A stretch of 64,000 bases of DNA from Saccharicrinis sp963665705 (GTDB lineage Bacteria; Bacteroidota; Bacteroidia; Bacteroidales; Marinilabiliaceae), in the NCBI GenBank assembly GCA_963665705.1, contig OY762448.1:2108001-2172000 (forward strand). Direction: 5' to 3'. The translations under genes and the position numbers were made by a program. The stretch's first letter is position 1; each line of letters begins with the position of its first letter. This document shows, one piece after another, positions 55,932 through 64,000 of this stretch. Below the pieces are notes generated by a model. It saw nothing but the letters and a program-made list of their open reading frames with translations, was not told the DNA's origin and made no database searches.

Positions 55932-56166
55932 ATTAAATCTGTTTAATAGGAATTTTAAAAATACAATTTATTTTAAATTTTCACCATTCAAATCACTAAA
56001 AATAGCAATAAATAAGCGCATTTCAGAAAGTTTATTAGTTGTTAATAAAATGTGTTACAAAACCCTTTAAAATTATCGTTTATTTAACTAAATTAGGCCG
56101 TTCAAAAAAGCAGGCTTTTAATGGCCTGTTTTCGTTTGTAAATTCTAATTCATAATTTAATAATAA

Positions 56167-58689
56167 ATGGCTGAAGGAGAGAAAATAATAAAAATAAATA
56201 TTGAGGAAGAAATGAAATCAGCTTACATTGATTATTCAATGTCGGTGATTGTTTCCAGAGCACTTCCTGACGTAAGGGATGGGTTTAAACCTGTTCATAG
56301 ACGTGTGTTATATGGGATGAGCGAATTAGGAGTTTCTTCCACAAAGCCATATAAAAAATCAGCAAGGATTGTAGGAGAAGTTCTTGGTAAATATCACCCA
56401 CATGGTGATTCTTCTGTATATTATGCCATGGTACGTATGGCACAGGATTGGTCATTGCGTTATCCTCTGGTAGATGGACAAGGAAATTTTGGATCTGTAG
56501 ATGGTGATAGTCCTGCAGCAATGCGTTATACTGAAGCCAGATTAAATAAGATTGCAGAAGAAACTTTAATTGATATTGAAAAGCGTACGGTTGACTTTCA
56601 GTTGAACTTTGATGATTCATTACAGGAACCAACTGTATTACCTACTCGTATTCCCAATTTATTAGTTAATGGAGCATCGGGTATTGCTGTCGGAATGGCA
56701 ACTAATATGCCTCCTCATAACTTAACTGAAATTATAAATGCTACAATAGCTTATGTTGAGAATAGTGAAATTGAGATAGATGGATTATTAGAGTATGTTA
56801 AGGCTCCTGATTTTCCTACTGGAGGTATTATATATGGTTATAAAGGTGTTAAAGATGCTTTTGAAACAGGGAGAGGTAGGATTGTTGTAAGAGCAAAAGC
56901 TGAAGTTGAAACCGAGTCTAATGGCAGAGAGAAAATTATTATAACTGAAATACCGTATTTGGTTAATAAGGCAGAGTTAATTATGAAAATTGCTGACCTT
57001 GTTAATGAGAAGAAAATTGAAGGTATTTCAAATGTAAACGATGAGTCGGATAGAAGAGGTATGCGTATTGTGGTTGATCTTAAAAAAGATGCAATTGCAA
57101 ATGTTGTACTAAATAATTTATACAAACAAACATCGTTACAATCTTCTTTTAGCGTAAATAATATCGCCTTAGTTAAAGGTCGTCCTCAAATGCTTAATTT
57201 AAAAGGACTTATTAGTAATTTTGTTGAGCATAGACATGATGTTGTTATAAGGAGGACGCAGTATGAGTTAGAACAAGCTGAAAAACGAGCTCATATTCTT
57301 GAAGGGTTAATAATTGCTAGTGATAATATTGATGAAGTAATCAAAATTATTAGAGCTGCAGCGAGTCCGGATGAAGCGAGGGAAAACTTAATTTCACGAT
57401 TTGAGTTATCTGAAATTCAGGCTCGAGCAATTGTTGATATGCGCTTAAGACAATTGACAGGACTGGAACAAGATAAATTAAGAGCTGAGTATGAAGATTT
57501 GTTGAAAGAAATTGCAGATTTAAAAGATATTTTAGCTCATGAGCCACGAAGAATGGAAATTATCACTAATGAACTAATTGAAATTAGAGATAAGTATGGA
57601 GATGAGCGTAAAACAGAAATCGTATATTCATCTGAGGAATTTAACCCTGAAGATTTTTATGCTGATGAAGAGATGATTATTACGATCTCTCATATGGGGT
57701 ATATAAAAAGAACTCCTTTAGCAGAATTTAAAACTCAGAATAGAGGAGGGGTTGGTTCGAAAGGTAGTACAACCAGAGATGAAGACTTTATTGAACATTT
57801 GTATCCTGCTACTATGCATAACACCATGTTATTCTTTACTAAAAAAGGAAGGTGTTTTTGGTTAAAAGTTTATGAAATTCCAGAAGGAGCTAAGAATACA
57901 AAAGGAAGGGCTATTCAGAATTTATTAAATATAGAAGGTGATGATCAGGTAAAAGCATTTATTAAGGTTAAAAAGCTTAATGAGGCTGATTATGTAAATA
58001 GTCATTATATCATCATGGGTACTAAAAAGGGTATCATTAAAAAATCATTACTTGCTGATTATTCACGACCAAGAGTAAATGGTGTAAATGCTATTACTAT
58101 TAAGGAAGATGATGAGTTAATACAGGCAAGATTAACTAAAGGTGATGCTGAAATTTTAATGGCAACCAGATCTGGTAGAGCTATTCGTTTTAATGAAACC
58201 AAGGTTAGATGTATAGGTCGTACTGGATTGGGAGTGAGAGGGGTAACTCTTGATGCTGCTAAGGATGAGGTAGTTGGCATGATATGTGTAAATGACTATA
58301 ATGAGGATATATTAGTAGTTTCTGAAAAAGGATTTGGAAAAAGATCTAAAATTGAAGATTACAGAATTACCAATAGAGGTGGTAAGGGAGTAAAAACAAT
58401 GAAGATTACCGAAAAAACAGGAGATTTAATTACCATTAAAAATGTTACGGATGATAATGATTTAATGATCATAAATAAATCAGGAATCACGATTAGATTG
58501 GCATTATCTGAATTACGAACAACAGGTAGAGCAACTCAAGGTGTGAAAGTGATTAATTTGAGGAATGGTGATGAAATTGCTTCTGTAGCTAAAGTATCTG
58601 CATTTAAAGAAGAAGAGAATAATGTTCCGGTTGAAGGTGAAGATAATGAAGATTCTGCACCAGAGACAGATATTGAAAATAAAGAATAA
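56167..58689 (+). CDS. gyrA: DNA gyrase subunit A
   Basis: Breaks and rejoins DNA to introduce negative supercoils, with GyrB. 840 aa: winged-helix and tower with SYIDYSMSVIVSRALPDVRDG-type start (here AYIDYSMSVIVSRALPDVRD), HRRVLYGM, HPHGDSSVYYAMVRMAQ and the catalytic tyrosine in AAMRYTEARL (about residue 119). The C-terminal pinwheel has the GyrA box region QNRGGVGSKG and ITNRGGKGVKT. The acidic tail (EEENNVPVEGEDNEDSAPE) is variable. An attenuator-like or terminator hairpin (AGGC/GCCT near 56108-56133) lies upstream. Confidence 0.97.
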   Translation: MAEGEKIIKINIEEEMKSAYIDYSMSVIVSRALPDVRDGFKPVHRRVLYGMSELGVSSTKPYKKSARIVGEVLGKYHPHGDSSVYYAMVRMAQDWSLRYPLVDGQGNFGSVDGDSPAAMRYTEARLNKIAEETLIDIEKRTVDFQLNFDDSLQEPTVLPTRIPNLLVNGASGIAVGMATNMPPHNLTEIINATIAYVENSEIEIDGLLEYVKAPDFPTGGIIYGYKGVKDAFETGRGRIVVRAKAEVETESNGREKIIITEIPYLVNKAELIMKIADLVNEKKIEGISNVNDESDRRGMRIVVDLKKDAIANVVLNNLYKQTSLQSSFSVNNIALVKGRPQMLNLKGLISNFVEHRHDVVIRRTQYELEQAEKRAHILEGLIIASDNIDEVIKIIRAAASPDEARENLISRFELSEIQARAIVDMRLRQLTGLEQDKLRAEYEDLLKEIADLKDILAHEPRRMEIITNELIEIRDKYGDERKTEIVYSSEEFNPEDFYADEEMIITISHMGYIKRTPLAEFKTQNRGGVGSKGSTTRDEDFIEHLYPATMHNTMLFFTKKGRCFWLKVYEIPEGAKNTKGRAIQNLLNIEGDDQVKAFIKVKKLNEADYVNSHYIIMGTKKGIIKKSLLADYSRPRVNGVNAITIKEDDELIQARLTKGDAEILMATRSGRAIRFNETKVRCIGRTGLGVRGVTLDAAKDEVVGMICVNDYNEDILVVSEKGFGKRSKIEDYRITNRGGKGVKTMKITEKTGDLITIKNVTDDNDLMIINKSGITIRLALSELRTTGRATQGVKVINLRNGDEIASVAKVSAFKEEENNVPVEGEDNEDSAPETDIENKE

Positions 58690-58726
58690 TTAGATAGAAT
58701 TAAGAATCCACACAATAAAACTTAAT

Positions 58727-59893
58727 ATGATGAAGAAAACTATTTTATTATTAGTATGTGTTATAGCTTTTTCATTGACGTACGCTCAAAAAGGAAAAGT
58801 TACAACTGCAACTACTTTACTAGATCAAGGTGATGTAGATAAGGCAAAAGAGGCTATTGATGCTGCTGTTGCAAATGAAAAAAGCAATACATGGCCAAAA
58901 ACTTATATTGTTGCAGCTAAAGTGTACACAAAGCTAGCAAAAGACGGAAAAGATGATCAAGGAATTATTAAAGCATCCGATTTTTATAAAAAAGCAATAG
59001 AGCTTGATAAGAAAGGTGATGAAAAAGGTAAAAAGATTGGTCGTTATAAAAATGAAATTGGTCAGGCATTATTGTTTTTTGGAAACGAATTAACTAATGC
59101 TGGTGTTGAAGCGTTTAATAAAGAAGATTTTAAAGGTGCTGTTGCTGCATTTGAAAGTCTTTTGGAATTAAATGGAAATGAATATGCAGTTGCTATTCAA
59201 GGCGAAAAAGTTGATACAGCAATTATTTATAATACAGCTTTAGCTGCTTATAATGCTAAAGACTGGGAAGCTGCTGAAAAGTATTTTGATAAATCTATTG
59301 ATTTAAAGTATGGGGGTGGAGATGCTGTACTTTTATTACATCAGGTACTTGGATCAGCTCAGGATTCAGTAAAAATGGGTCCAAATTTAATTAAAGGATT
59401 TGAAACTTATCCAGAGGATAACAGAATCTTAACAGAGTTGATTAATTATTATTTAACAACTAATCAAAATGATAAAGCTCTTGATTATTTAAATAAAGCT
59501 ATTGAAGGAGATCAGGAAAATCCATCGTTTTATTACGCACGTGCGGTATTGAATGATAATAGTAAGAATTTTGATGCAGCTTTAGCTGATTATAACAAAT
59601 GTTTGGAAATAGATGCTGAATATTTCAATGCTCTTTTTAATATGGGTGTGATGTATTTCAATAAGGGTGTTGAAGAAATGAATTTAGCTAATGACGAGAC
59701 AGATATGAAAAAATATGAGGCTAAAAAGGCCACAGCTGAAGCAACATTTAAAGAATCTCTTCCTTTCTTTGAAAGAGCCCGTTCAATTAAACCAGATGAA
59801 GCTGCAGTATTAGAAAGTTTAAAGACTTTATACTACAGATTTGAAATGATGGATAAGTATACCGAAGTTGATGAAAAGTTAAAGACTTTGTAG
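58727..59893 (+). CDS. Secreted TPR-repeat protein
   Basis: A 388-aa protein with a signal peptide (ILLLVCVIAFSLTYAQKG) and many TPR units: AFNKEDFKGAVAAFESLLEL, TALAAYNAKDWEAAEKYFDK, AIEGDQENPSFYYARAVLND, NFDAALADYNKCLEIDAEYF. The last part has an extra helical insert (MNLANDETDMKKYEAKKATA). It follows gyrA by 37 bp, so it may be read with it. Probably a periplasmic scaffold. Its end is marked by a hairpin terminator. Confidence 0.82.
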   Translation: MMKKTILLLVCVIAFSLTYAQKGKVTTATTLLDQGDVDKAKEAIDAAVANEKSNTWPKTYIVAAKVYTKLAKDGKDDQGIIKASDFYKKAIELDKKGDEKGKKIGRYKNEIGQALLFFGNELTNAGVEAFNKEDFKGAVAAFESLLELNGNEYAVAIQGEKVDTAIIYNTALAAYNAKDWEAAEKYFDKSIDLKYGGGDAVLLLHQVLGSAQDSVKMGPNLIKGFETYPEDNRILTELINYYLTTNQNDKALDYLNKAIEGDQENPSFYYARAVLNDNSKNFDAALADYNKCLEIDAEYFNALFNMGVMYFNKGVEEMNLANDETDMKKYEAKKATAEATFKESLPFFERARSIKPDEAAVLESLKTLYYRFEMMDKYTEVDEKLKTL

Positions 59894-59917
59894 TAAGGGT
59901 ATAATATATGGTTATTT

Positions 59918-59950
59918 AAAAGGCTATCTCAAATGAGGTAGCCTTTCTTG
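59918..59950 (+). terminator. Terminator of the TPR gene
   Basis: Stem AAAGGCTATCTC / GAGGTAGCCTTT (one G-T pair) followed by a T-rich tail. A similar hairpin ends the window at 63971-64000. Confidence 0.85.
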
Positions 59951-59974
59951 TTTAATATTGTTATGTAAGAAACG

Positions 59975-59996
59975 AGAAAGAACTGATAGGATTATT
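59975..59996. repeat. 22-bp direct repeat, left copy
   Basis: AGAAAGAACTGATAGGATTA followed by TT; an exact second copy lies at 62075-62096, directly next to the right end of the IS66 element. The left copy is 11 bp away from the left end. Confidence 0.9.
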
Positions 59997-60092
59997 ATAG
60001 ATTCATTGTAAGCGTCTCCACGATAGCGTATAGTTTTATGTGATAAAACTTTGAAGCTTTGTATCCTTATTTTTCACATCAAAGGATACATT

Positions 60093-60455
60093 ATGGTTTT
60101 TAATTTCACAGAGGATACACGTTTTTACTTTTTTCACGAGCCCGTTGATATGCGAAAAGGAATTCATTCACTTTATCACCTGGTAAAAACTTCAGGAAAT
60201 ATGAATGCGCTCAATGGTGATGGTTATGTCTTCATTGGCAGGACTCGAAAATCTATCAAGGTACTAAGATGGCAAAGAGAAGGATTTGTTCTTTATAACA
60301 AGAAACTGGAATTAGGATGTTATACACTTCCACAACAGTTAAGAGACGGTGCTTTTACTGAGCTTGAACAGGATATTTTAGACAAAATGGTAAATTGCGT
60401 AAAGCACAAAAGTAGTTCTAATGAATTACGGATAAAAGCCCAGTTAACACTCTAA
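60093..60455 (+). CDS. tnpB: IS66 accessory protein TnpB
   Basis: Small IS66 Orf2 protein, about 120 aa, needed together with the transposase in this family. Family marks: FYFFHEPVDMRKGIHSLYHL, NGDGYVFIGRTRKSIKVLRW and EGFVLYNKKLELG. An upstream in-frame extension to 60051 is possible, but the ATG at 60093 (MVFNFTEDTRF) fits the family. It precedes tnpC by 73 bp. Confidence 0.92.
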   Translation: MVFNFTEDTRFYFFHEPVDMRKGIHSLYHLVKTSGNMNALNGDGYVFIGRTRKSIKVLRWQREGFVLYNKKLELGCYTLPQQLRDGAFTELEQDILDKMVNCVKHKSSSNELRIKAQLTL

Positions 60456-60528
60456 TACATAGTGACAAAAGACGAAAATAGTGCGAATTTTTCATGGTAA
60501 AATCGCACTATTTTCGTATCTTTATGCC

Positions 60529-62001
60529 ATGACAGACAGGGAGTTAGCCATATTCTTACAGCAGCAGGTTTCAGAATTAACAGTTACAATTGTTTCTTTA
60601 ACAAAAACCATAGAAGAGCAATCTAAAGAGCTAACAGCCCTAAAGGAGGCTATCTTAGAGAAGGATAAAGATAGCGCACATCTGAAGCGCTTTGCGAATA
60701 TTAACCTTCCTAAAAAGACCGAAAAACGAAAGAATACAACACCTGTACCTGCGAATACACCTAAAGCTCCCACTCCCAAACAAAGAGGTAATAATGGAGC
60801 CAAAAGAAAAGTATACGATAATATCGAAGAGCTTGTAGAAGAAGTTATGCCGTCCGATGCTAGCTTTGACGAAAAGGCTGCTGTTTACCTGTTTTACCGC
60901 GATGTGATAAGATATGAGTATATTCCACCTCGTCTTATCAAACATATTTACCGCTGTAAAAAATATAGAATGGGTGATGATTTTTTCGAGGGCAGAGCCC
61001 CTATGACTCCTTTCATGAATTCTAATTTTGACAGCTCGTTACTGGCACACCTTATTCAACAAAGATATGTGTATAGCTTGCCAGTTGAACGCATCAATAA
61101 ATACCTAAATGAGATGGGCATTGACATGCCTAAGGCAACCACTCATGGATTAATTGAAAAATCAGCAGGGTTACTTGATAGATTAATGCCAGTACTCAAA
61201 AATGCTATTTTAGCTGATTCCTATATTCATTTTGACGAAACCTACCATACGATATTAGGTGGTGACAAAGGAAGTCGCAAGGGCTACTTTTGGAGTGCTT
61301 TTTCTCACCAAAACAATTTAATACAGTTCATTTATGAAAATGGTTCACGAAGCAAGACGGTGTTCACGGATTATCTACCTAGGGATTATAAAGGTGTGGT
61401 ACAGACTGACGGATATAGTTCTTACAAAGTATTAGAGGGATGGGATTATCCCAAGGCAATACGCTTAGGTTGTGTTCAACACTGCAAAAGAAAATTTATA
61501 GAAATTCAGGAGCAACCCGAAGCACAAGAAGTTATTGATCTATACAATCAATTTTATATCATCCGTAAGAAAAAGCCAAAAGAAAAATGGAAAGAGGCTT
61601 CCCTAAAAGTATACAAGAAGTTAGAAAATAAACTCAGAGACATAGAAAGAGATTCCGGGGTATTGCCTAACCACATATTAACTAAAGCTGCAGCTTACTG
61701 CCTGAATGAACTAGAGTCCATATACAACATCATCATATCTACCGAATACGATCTGGATAATAATATAATTGAACGACCTATGCGCTATATCAGCCTTAGT
61801 CGTCGTAATTCACTTTTTTGTGGTTCTAATGCAGGGGCCACCAGAACAGCTACACTTTATTCTCTAGCTATATCATGTAGATTGAATAATATAAATACAT
61901 TTTCCTACTTCAAGGATGTTATGCAGCGTTTAGCAGAAAGTCCAACAATGACAAATGAACAATTACGCAACTTGCTTCCTGATAGGTGGGCGGATCAATA
62001 A
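60529..62001 (+). CDS. tnpC: IS66-family transposase TnpC
   Basis: DDE transposase of about 490 aa. It starts with a coiled coil (FLQQQVSELTVTIVSLTKTI), has a Pro-rich linker, and then the catalytic part with DSYIHFDETYHTILGGDKGS, QTDGYSSYKVLEGWD, CVQHCKRKFIE and NNIIERPMRYISLSRRNSLF. A longer frame from 60481 exists but MTDRELAIF is the natural start. Frame complete. Confidence 0.93.
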   Translation: MTDRELAIFLQQQVSELTVTIVSLTKTIEEQSKELTALKEAILEKDKDSAHLKRFANINLPKKTEKRKNTTPVPANTPKAPTPKQRGNNGAKRKVYDNIEELVEEVMPSDASFDEKAAVYLFYRDVIRYEYIPPRLIKHIYRCKKYRMGDDFFEGRAPMTPFMNSNFDSSLLAHLIQQRYVYSLPVERINKYLNEMGIDMPKATTHGLIEKSAGLLDRLMPVLKNAILADSYIHFDETYHTILGGDKGSRKGYFWSAFSHQNNLIQFIYENGSRSKTVFTDYLPRDYKGVVQTDGYSSYKVLEGWDYPKAIRLGCVQHCKRKFIEIQEQPEAQEVIDLYNQFYIIRKKKPKEKWKEASLKVYKKLENKLRDIERDSGVLPNHILTKAAAYCLNELESIYNIIISTEYDLDNNIIERPMRYISLSRRNSLFCGSNAGATRTATLYSLAISCRLNNINTFSYFKDVMQRLAESPTMTNEQLRNLLPDRWADQ

Positions 62002-62164
62002 TAAAAAACGCCACATCAAAATAACGAATCAATTTGATGGGGCTTTTTTTGAGGGGCGACGCGGAGACGGATACAGAAAGAACTGATAGGATTATTTATA
62101 TTAATCAGAAAGTATACCAGTATTTCAACCCAAAAGTATACCAATTCATTTAAATAAAAAAGTA
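62002..62164. other. Stretch between the IS66 and the 40-bp palindrome
   Basis: Holds the right IS66 end, the right copy of the 22-bp repeat (62075-62096) and two copies of AAGTATACCA (62110 and 62134), which could be terminal subrepeats of the IS21 remnant. No gene. Confidence 0.5.
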
Positions 62165-62204
62165 AGATGATAGTTTTCTGGGGTACCCCAGAAAACTATC
62201 ATCT
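62165..62204. repeat. Perfect 40-bp palindrome
   Basis: Forty bases equal to their own complement, centred on GGTACC at 62184/62185; the left arm begins AGATGATAGTTTTCTGGG. No loop. It lies between the IS66 right flank and the istB remnant. Confidence 0.98.
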
Positions 62205-62232
62205 GGCGCGCGGATTTTTCTTGATTTGTTTT

Positions 62233-62990
62233 TCATTTCTCCATCATTTGTTTAGTTTCTTTTAAACGATAGGATTCTCCATTCAAATTAATCAAGTAAG
62301 CCTTATGTGTAAGTCTGTCTACCAATGCAGTCGTCAAGACTAGATCCCCAAAGATTTACTCCCATCTGTCAAAACCAAGATTTGTTGTAACGATTGTTGA
62401 TTTTCGTCCTACTCTAAAAGCAAGATGATTAAACAATAGTTCTGCACCTTCTTTATCAAAGGAGATGTATCCAAACTCATCACAGATTACAAGGTCATAT
62501 TTTTCGAACCTAAGTTCCATTTGTCTAAGAGTCCATTCTGAGTGAGCCTCCCTTAATTGAGTTAGTAACCTGTGTACTGTAGTAAAAAGCACTTTGTAGC
62601 CTTGCATACAAGCTTTAAGTCTTAGTCCTGTTGCTATATGGGTTTTTTCCGGTACCTGGGTTTCCTGCCAATACTATATTTTGGCCTTCTGTTATAAAGT
62701 CCAGCCGTTCTAATAATGGTAACTTTTCATTTGCATCTACAGGCAATTGATCTCTATGTAAATCGCCTAAATACATTTTTGTAGGAAAACCGGCTTGTTT
62801 TATTTGTGATTTTTTTCTGTTCTCAAGTCGGACTTCAAATTCTTTTTCCATTAAGCGAAGAAGGTATTGTTCATAATCCAGTTTTTCTTTAGCTGCTTCA
62901 TGTGCAATATGTTTAAAATCCCGTCTAAAAACAGGAAGTCTTAGTTCTTTACTATATCTGATAATTTCGTTGTTTATATGATTGTCTATA
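62233..62990 (-). pseudogene. istB: istB of an IS21-family element, inactivated
   Basis: IS21 helper ATPase read in pieces on the minus strand. The first piece has YSKELRLPVFRRDFKHIAHE, YLGDLHRDQLPVDANEKLP and the Walker A start LAGNPGTGK. The frame then shifts near 62611-62640; the second piece has TTVHRLLTQLREAHSEW, YDLVICDEFGYISFDKEG and ending TTNLGFDRWE. There a TAA at about 62356 replaces a sense codon; beyond it the same frame goes on with IFGDLVLTTALVDRLTH and ESYRLKETKQMMEK to the natural stop at 62233. Two separate lesions, so the gene is dead. Confidence 0.9.
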
Positions 62991-63000
62991 GTCTGATTTA

Positions 63001-63590
63001 TTAATTTAGTAGTGCAGTGATTTGTGATAATTGTTTTTTTGCAAACCCTGTTGTTTGGTCTGATGGCTGGTAGCCGCCTGTATCTTGTTTGTTTCCCAAT
63101 AGGGCTTTTAGTTGTTCCCATGTGATATGCTTTATACCACTATCCAACAGCCGTTTTACGGTGGTTTCAAGTCTTTCCCCCTCGATAGAGTACTTCTGGC
63201 AATAACTCAGGAGTTCTATAAAATCGCGGGGGTTTTCATTGAAGAAATCATTATTGAGGGATTTTAAGTAAGTACAGCTTGCCAAGGCCACACTTCCTTT
63301 TAACGCACCAGGTTTTTGTTTAAATGTTGGCAGGTAGTGTTCAATTGATATGACCCATTGATGCAAGCCATAACTCCTTTGGTGTCTTGCTACATGTGTG
63401 CTATTGGCATAGATGAAAATTTGGCTACTCATGATACGTACTTCAACAACATTCCCCACTAAATTGTCTGGAACAGAGTAACGGTTGGTTCGGTAACAGA
63501 CTGTAGCATATTTATCGACCTTAAGGTATGCTTCTTCATAACAAGATAGCTTAGGAGGACATGGTAACAGCGTTTGTTGGTGTTATAACG
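63001..63590 (-). pseudogene. istA: istA of the IS21-family element, C-terminal remnant
   Basis: The last 190 or so codons of the IS21 transposase: LLPCPPKLSCYEEAYLKVDK, CYRTNRYSVPDNLVGNVVEV, ANSTHVARHQRSYG and ITWEQLKALLGNKQDTGG. The catalytic D-D-E core and the N-terminal HTH are missing; upstream of about 63590 the frame is lost. The order istA-istB on the minus strand is normal. The element has lost its left part. Confidence 0.85.
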
Positions 63591-63970
63591 TCCCAATCAT
63601 GCCCGCCTTTTACTTATAACCATCCATAACTACTTCCCAATATCTGTGTCTTACCATAATTAAAAAAGCATATTTCGGATTGGATAACTAGTAATAATCC
63701 ATGCTTCCTTAAAACCACATTATTTATATGAGAGGTTCTTATATTCTTTACGAATTATATCTTTTCCACCTAAGGACAAGACTAGTTGCTTCTTATGAAT
63801 GAATATGTGTTTTATACTGGATCCTTTTTTGTAGAAACAATTTCAAAATTATCTATTTAACAGAATTAAAAATTTTGATGCGAATAATTTTACTCGTAAT
63901 TAAGATAAAAGATCTTTGTTTTCTTATGATAAAGAAGAGTTTTTGTTTAGGATTATGTTTATAAAACAAA
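63591..63970. other. Gene-free end of the window
   Basis: AT-rich DNA beyond the IS21 remnant. I see no gene on either strand and no transposon end. Confidence 0.45.
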
Positions 63971-64000
63971 AAAGGTTATCTCAAAATAATTGAGATAACC
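63971..64000. terminator. Hairpin at the window edge
   Basis: Stem GGTTATCTCA / TGAGATAACC after a run of A. It may end a gene that lies beyond the window, read on the minus strand, or be the partner of the similar hairpin at 59918-59950. Confidence 0.6.

Larger units (their letters stand above)
60008..62074 (+). mobile_element. IS66-family element with tnpB and tnpC only
   Basis: About 2.07 kb. Ends are imperfect inverted repeats: GTAAGCGTCTCCACG at 60008 and GTATCCGTCTCCGCG read inward from 62074. Contains the accessory gene tnpB and transposase tnpC but no tnpA. The flanks do not show an 8-bp target duplication; instead there is a 22-bp direct repeat. Confidence 0.8.

Noticed and set aside
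56401..56455. Tyrosine at the position of E. coli GyrA Asp87 as a quinolone-resistance change
   Set aside because: The whole segment (DSSVYYAMVRMAQ) differs in lineage-typical ways; a bulky residue at this position seems normal in Bacteroidota, so no resistance call is made.

Overview
The window is AT-rich DNA from a Bacteroidota bacterium, most likely a Bacteroidales/Marinilabiliales-type marine or sediment lineage. The lineage is inferred from gene content: a hybrid two-component regulator with a Y_Y_Y sensor, histidine kinase, receiver and AraC output in one chain; a PorE-like TPR/PD40/OmpA protein; remains of a type IX secretion (T9SS) sorting domain; a ThrA, ApgM-type kinase, ThrC threonine operon; many CarboxypepD_reg-like proteins; and several -7 boxes of the Bacteroidota form TAnnTTTG. 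No species can be named from the sequence alone. I saw no rRNA or tRNA genes and no CRISPR array.

Layout. 1-1912: 3' part of the hybrid regulator. 1936-2544: thirteen 42-bp tandem repeats plus a REP-like palindrome. 3089-9933: a small island with a YobI-type membrane P-loop NTPase (possible defence gene), a group II intron with its reverse transcriptase, a broken lipoprotein fragment and an MntA/HepT toxin-antitoxin pair. 10015-13099: a DMT transporter, a MITE-like inverted-repeat element and an intact IS66-type insertion with a perfect 8-bp target duplication. 13100-21444: core genes (an acyl-activating/ACP/acyltransferase fusion, a class IV aminotransferase, a YigZ protein, RarA, MsrA, a POT-family transporter).

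21628-32972: the most striking region. A serine beta-lactamase-like gene is split by a 10.3-kb Tn3-family transposon (22316-32611) with near-identical 44-bp terminal repeats and a 5-bp target duplication TATTA. Removing the element and one TATTA restores one continuous reading frame. The transposon carries tnpA, a serine resolvase and four cargo genes that are neither resistance nor metal genes: a Wzy/PglL-like O-antigen ligase with a TPR tail, a large lipoprotein, a small secreted protein, and a transglutaminase-like lipoprotein with a discoidin-like C-terminus. They look like a surface-modification module.

32973-35219: decayed DNA, including a T9SS sorting domain cut by an IS1380-type element. 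35393-46933: ordinary chromosome (PorE-like protein, MazG, PhoH-like ATPase, a YjiM/YjiL double-cubane-cluster-type pair, coiled-coil lipoprotein, Usp protein). 47002-52422: the threonine operon, with a consensus promoter, a Thr-rich leader peptide (eight Thr in 22 residues) and thrA, ApgM-type homoserine kinase candidate and thrC. 52544-59893: TPR proteins, ClpC and GyrA. 60008-64000: an IS66 element (tnpB/tnpC, no tnpA), a perfect 40-bp palindrome, and a decaying IS21 remnant (istB with frameshift and stop, istA 5'-truncated).

In short, a conserved housekeeping backbone is interrupted at several points by mobile DNA. At least two insertions (Tn3 and the first IS66) kept exact target duplications, so they are probably recent.
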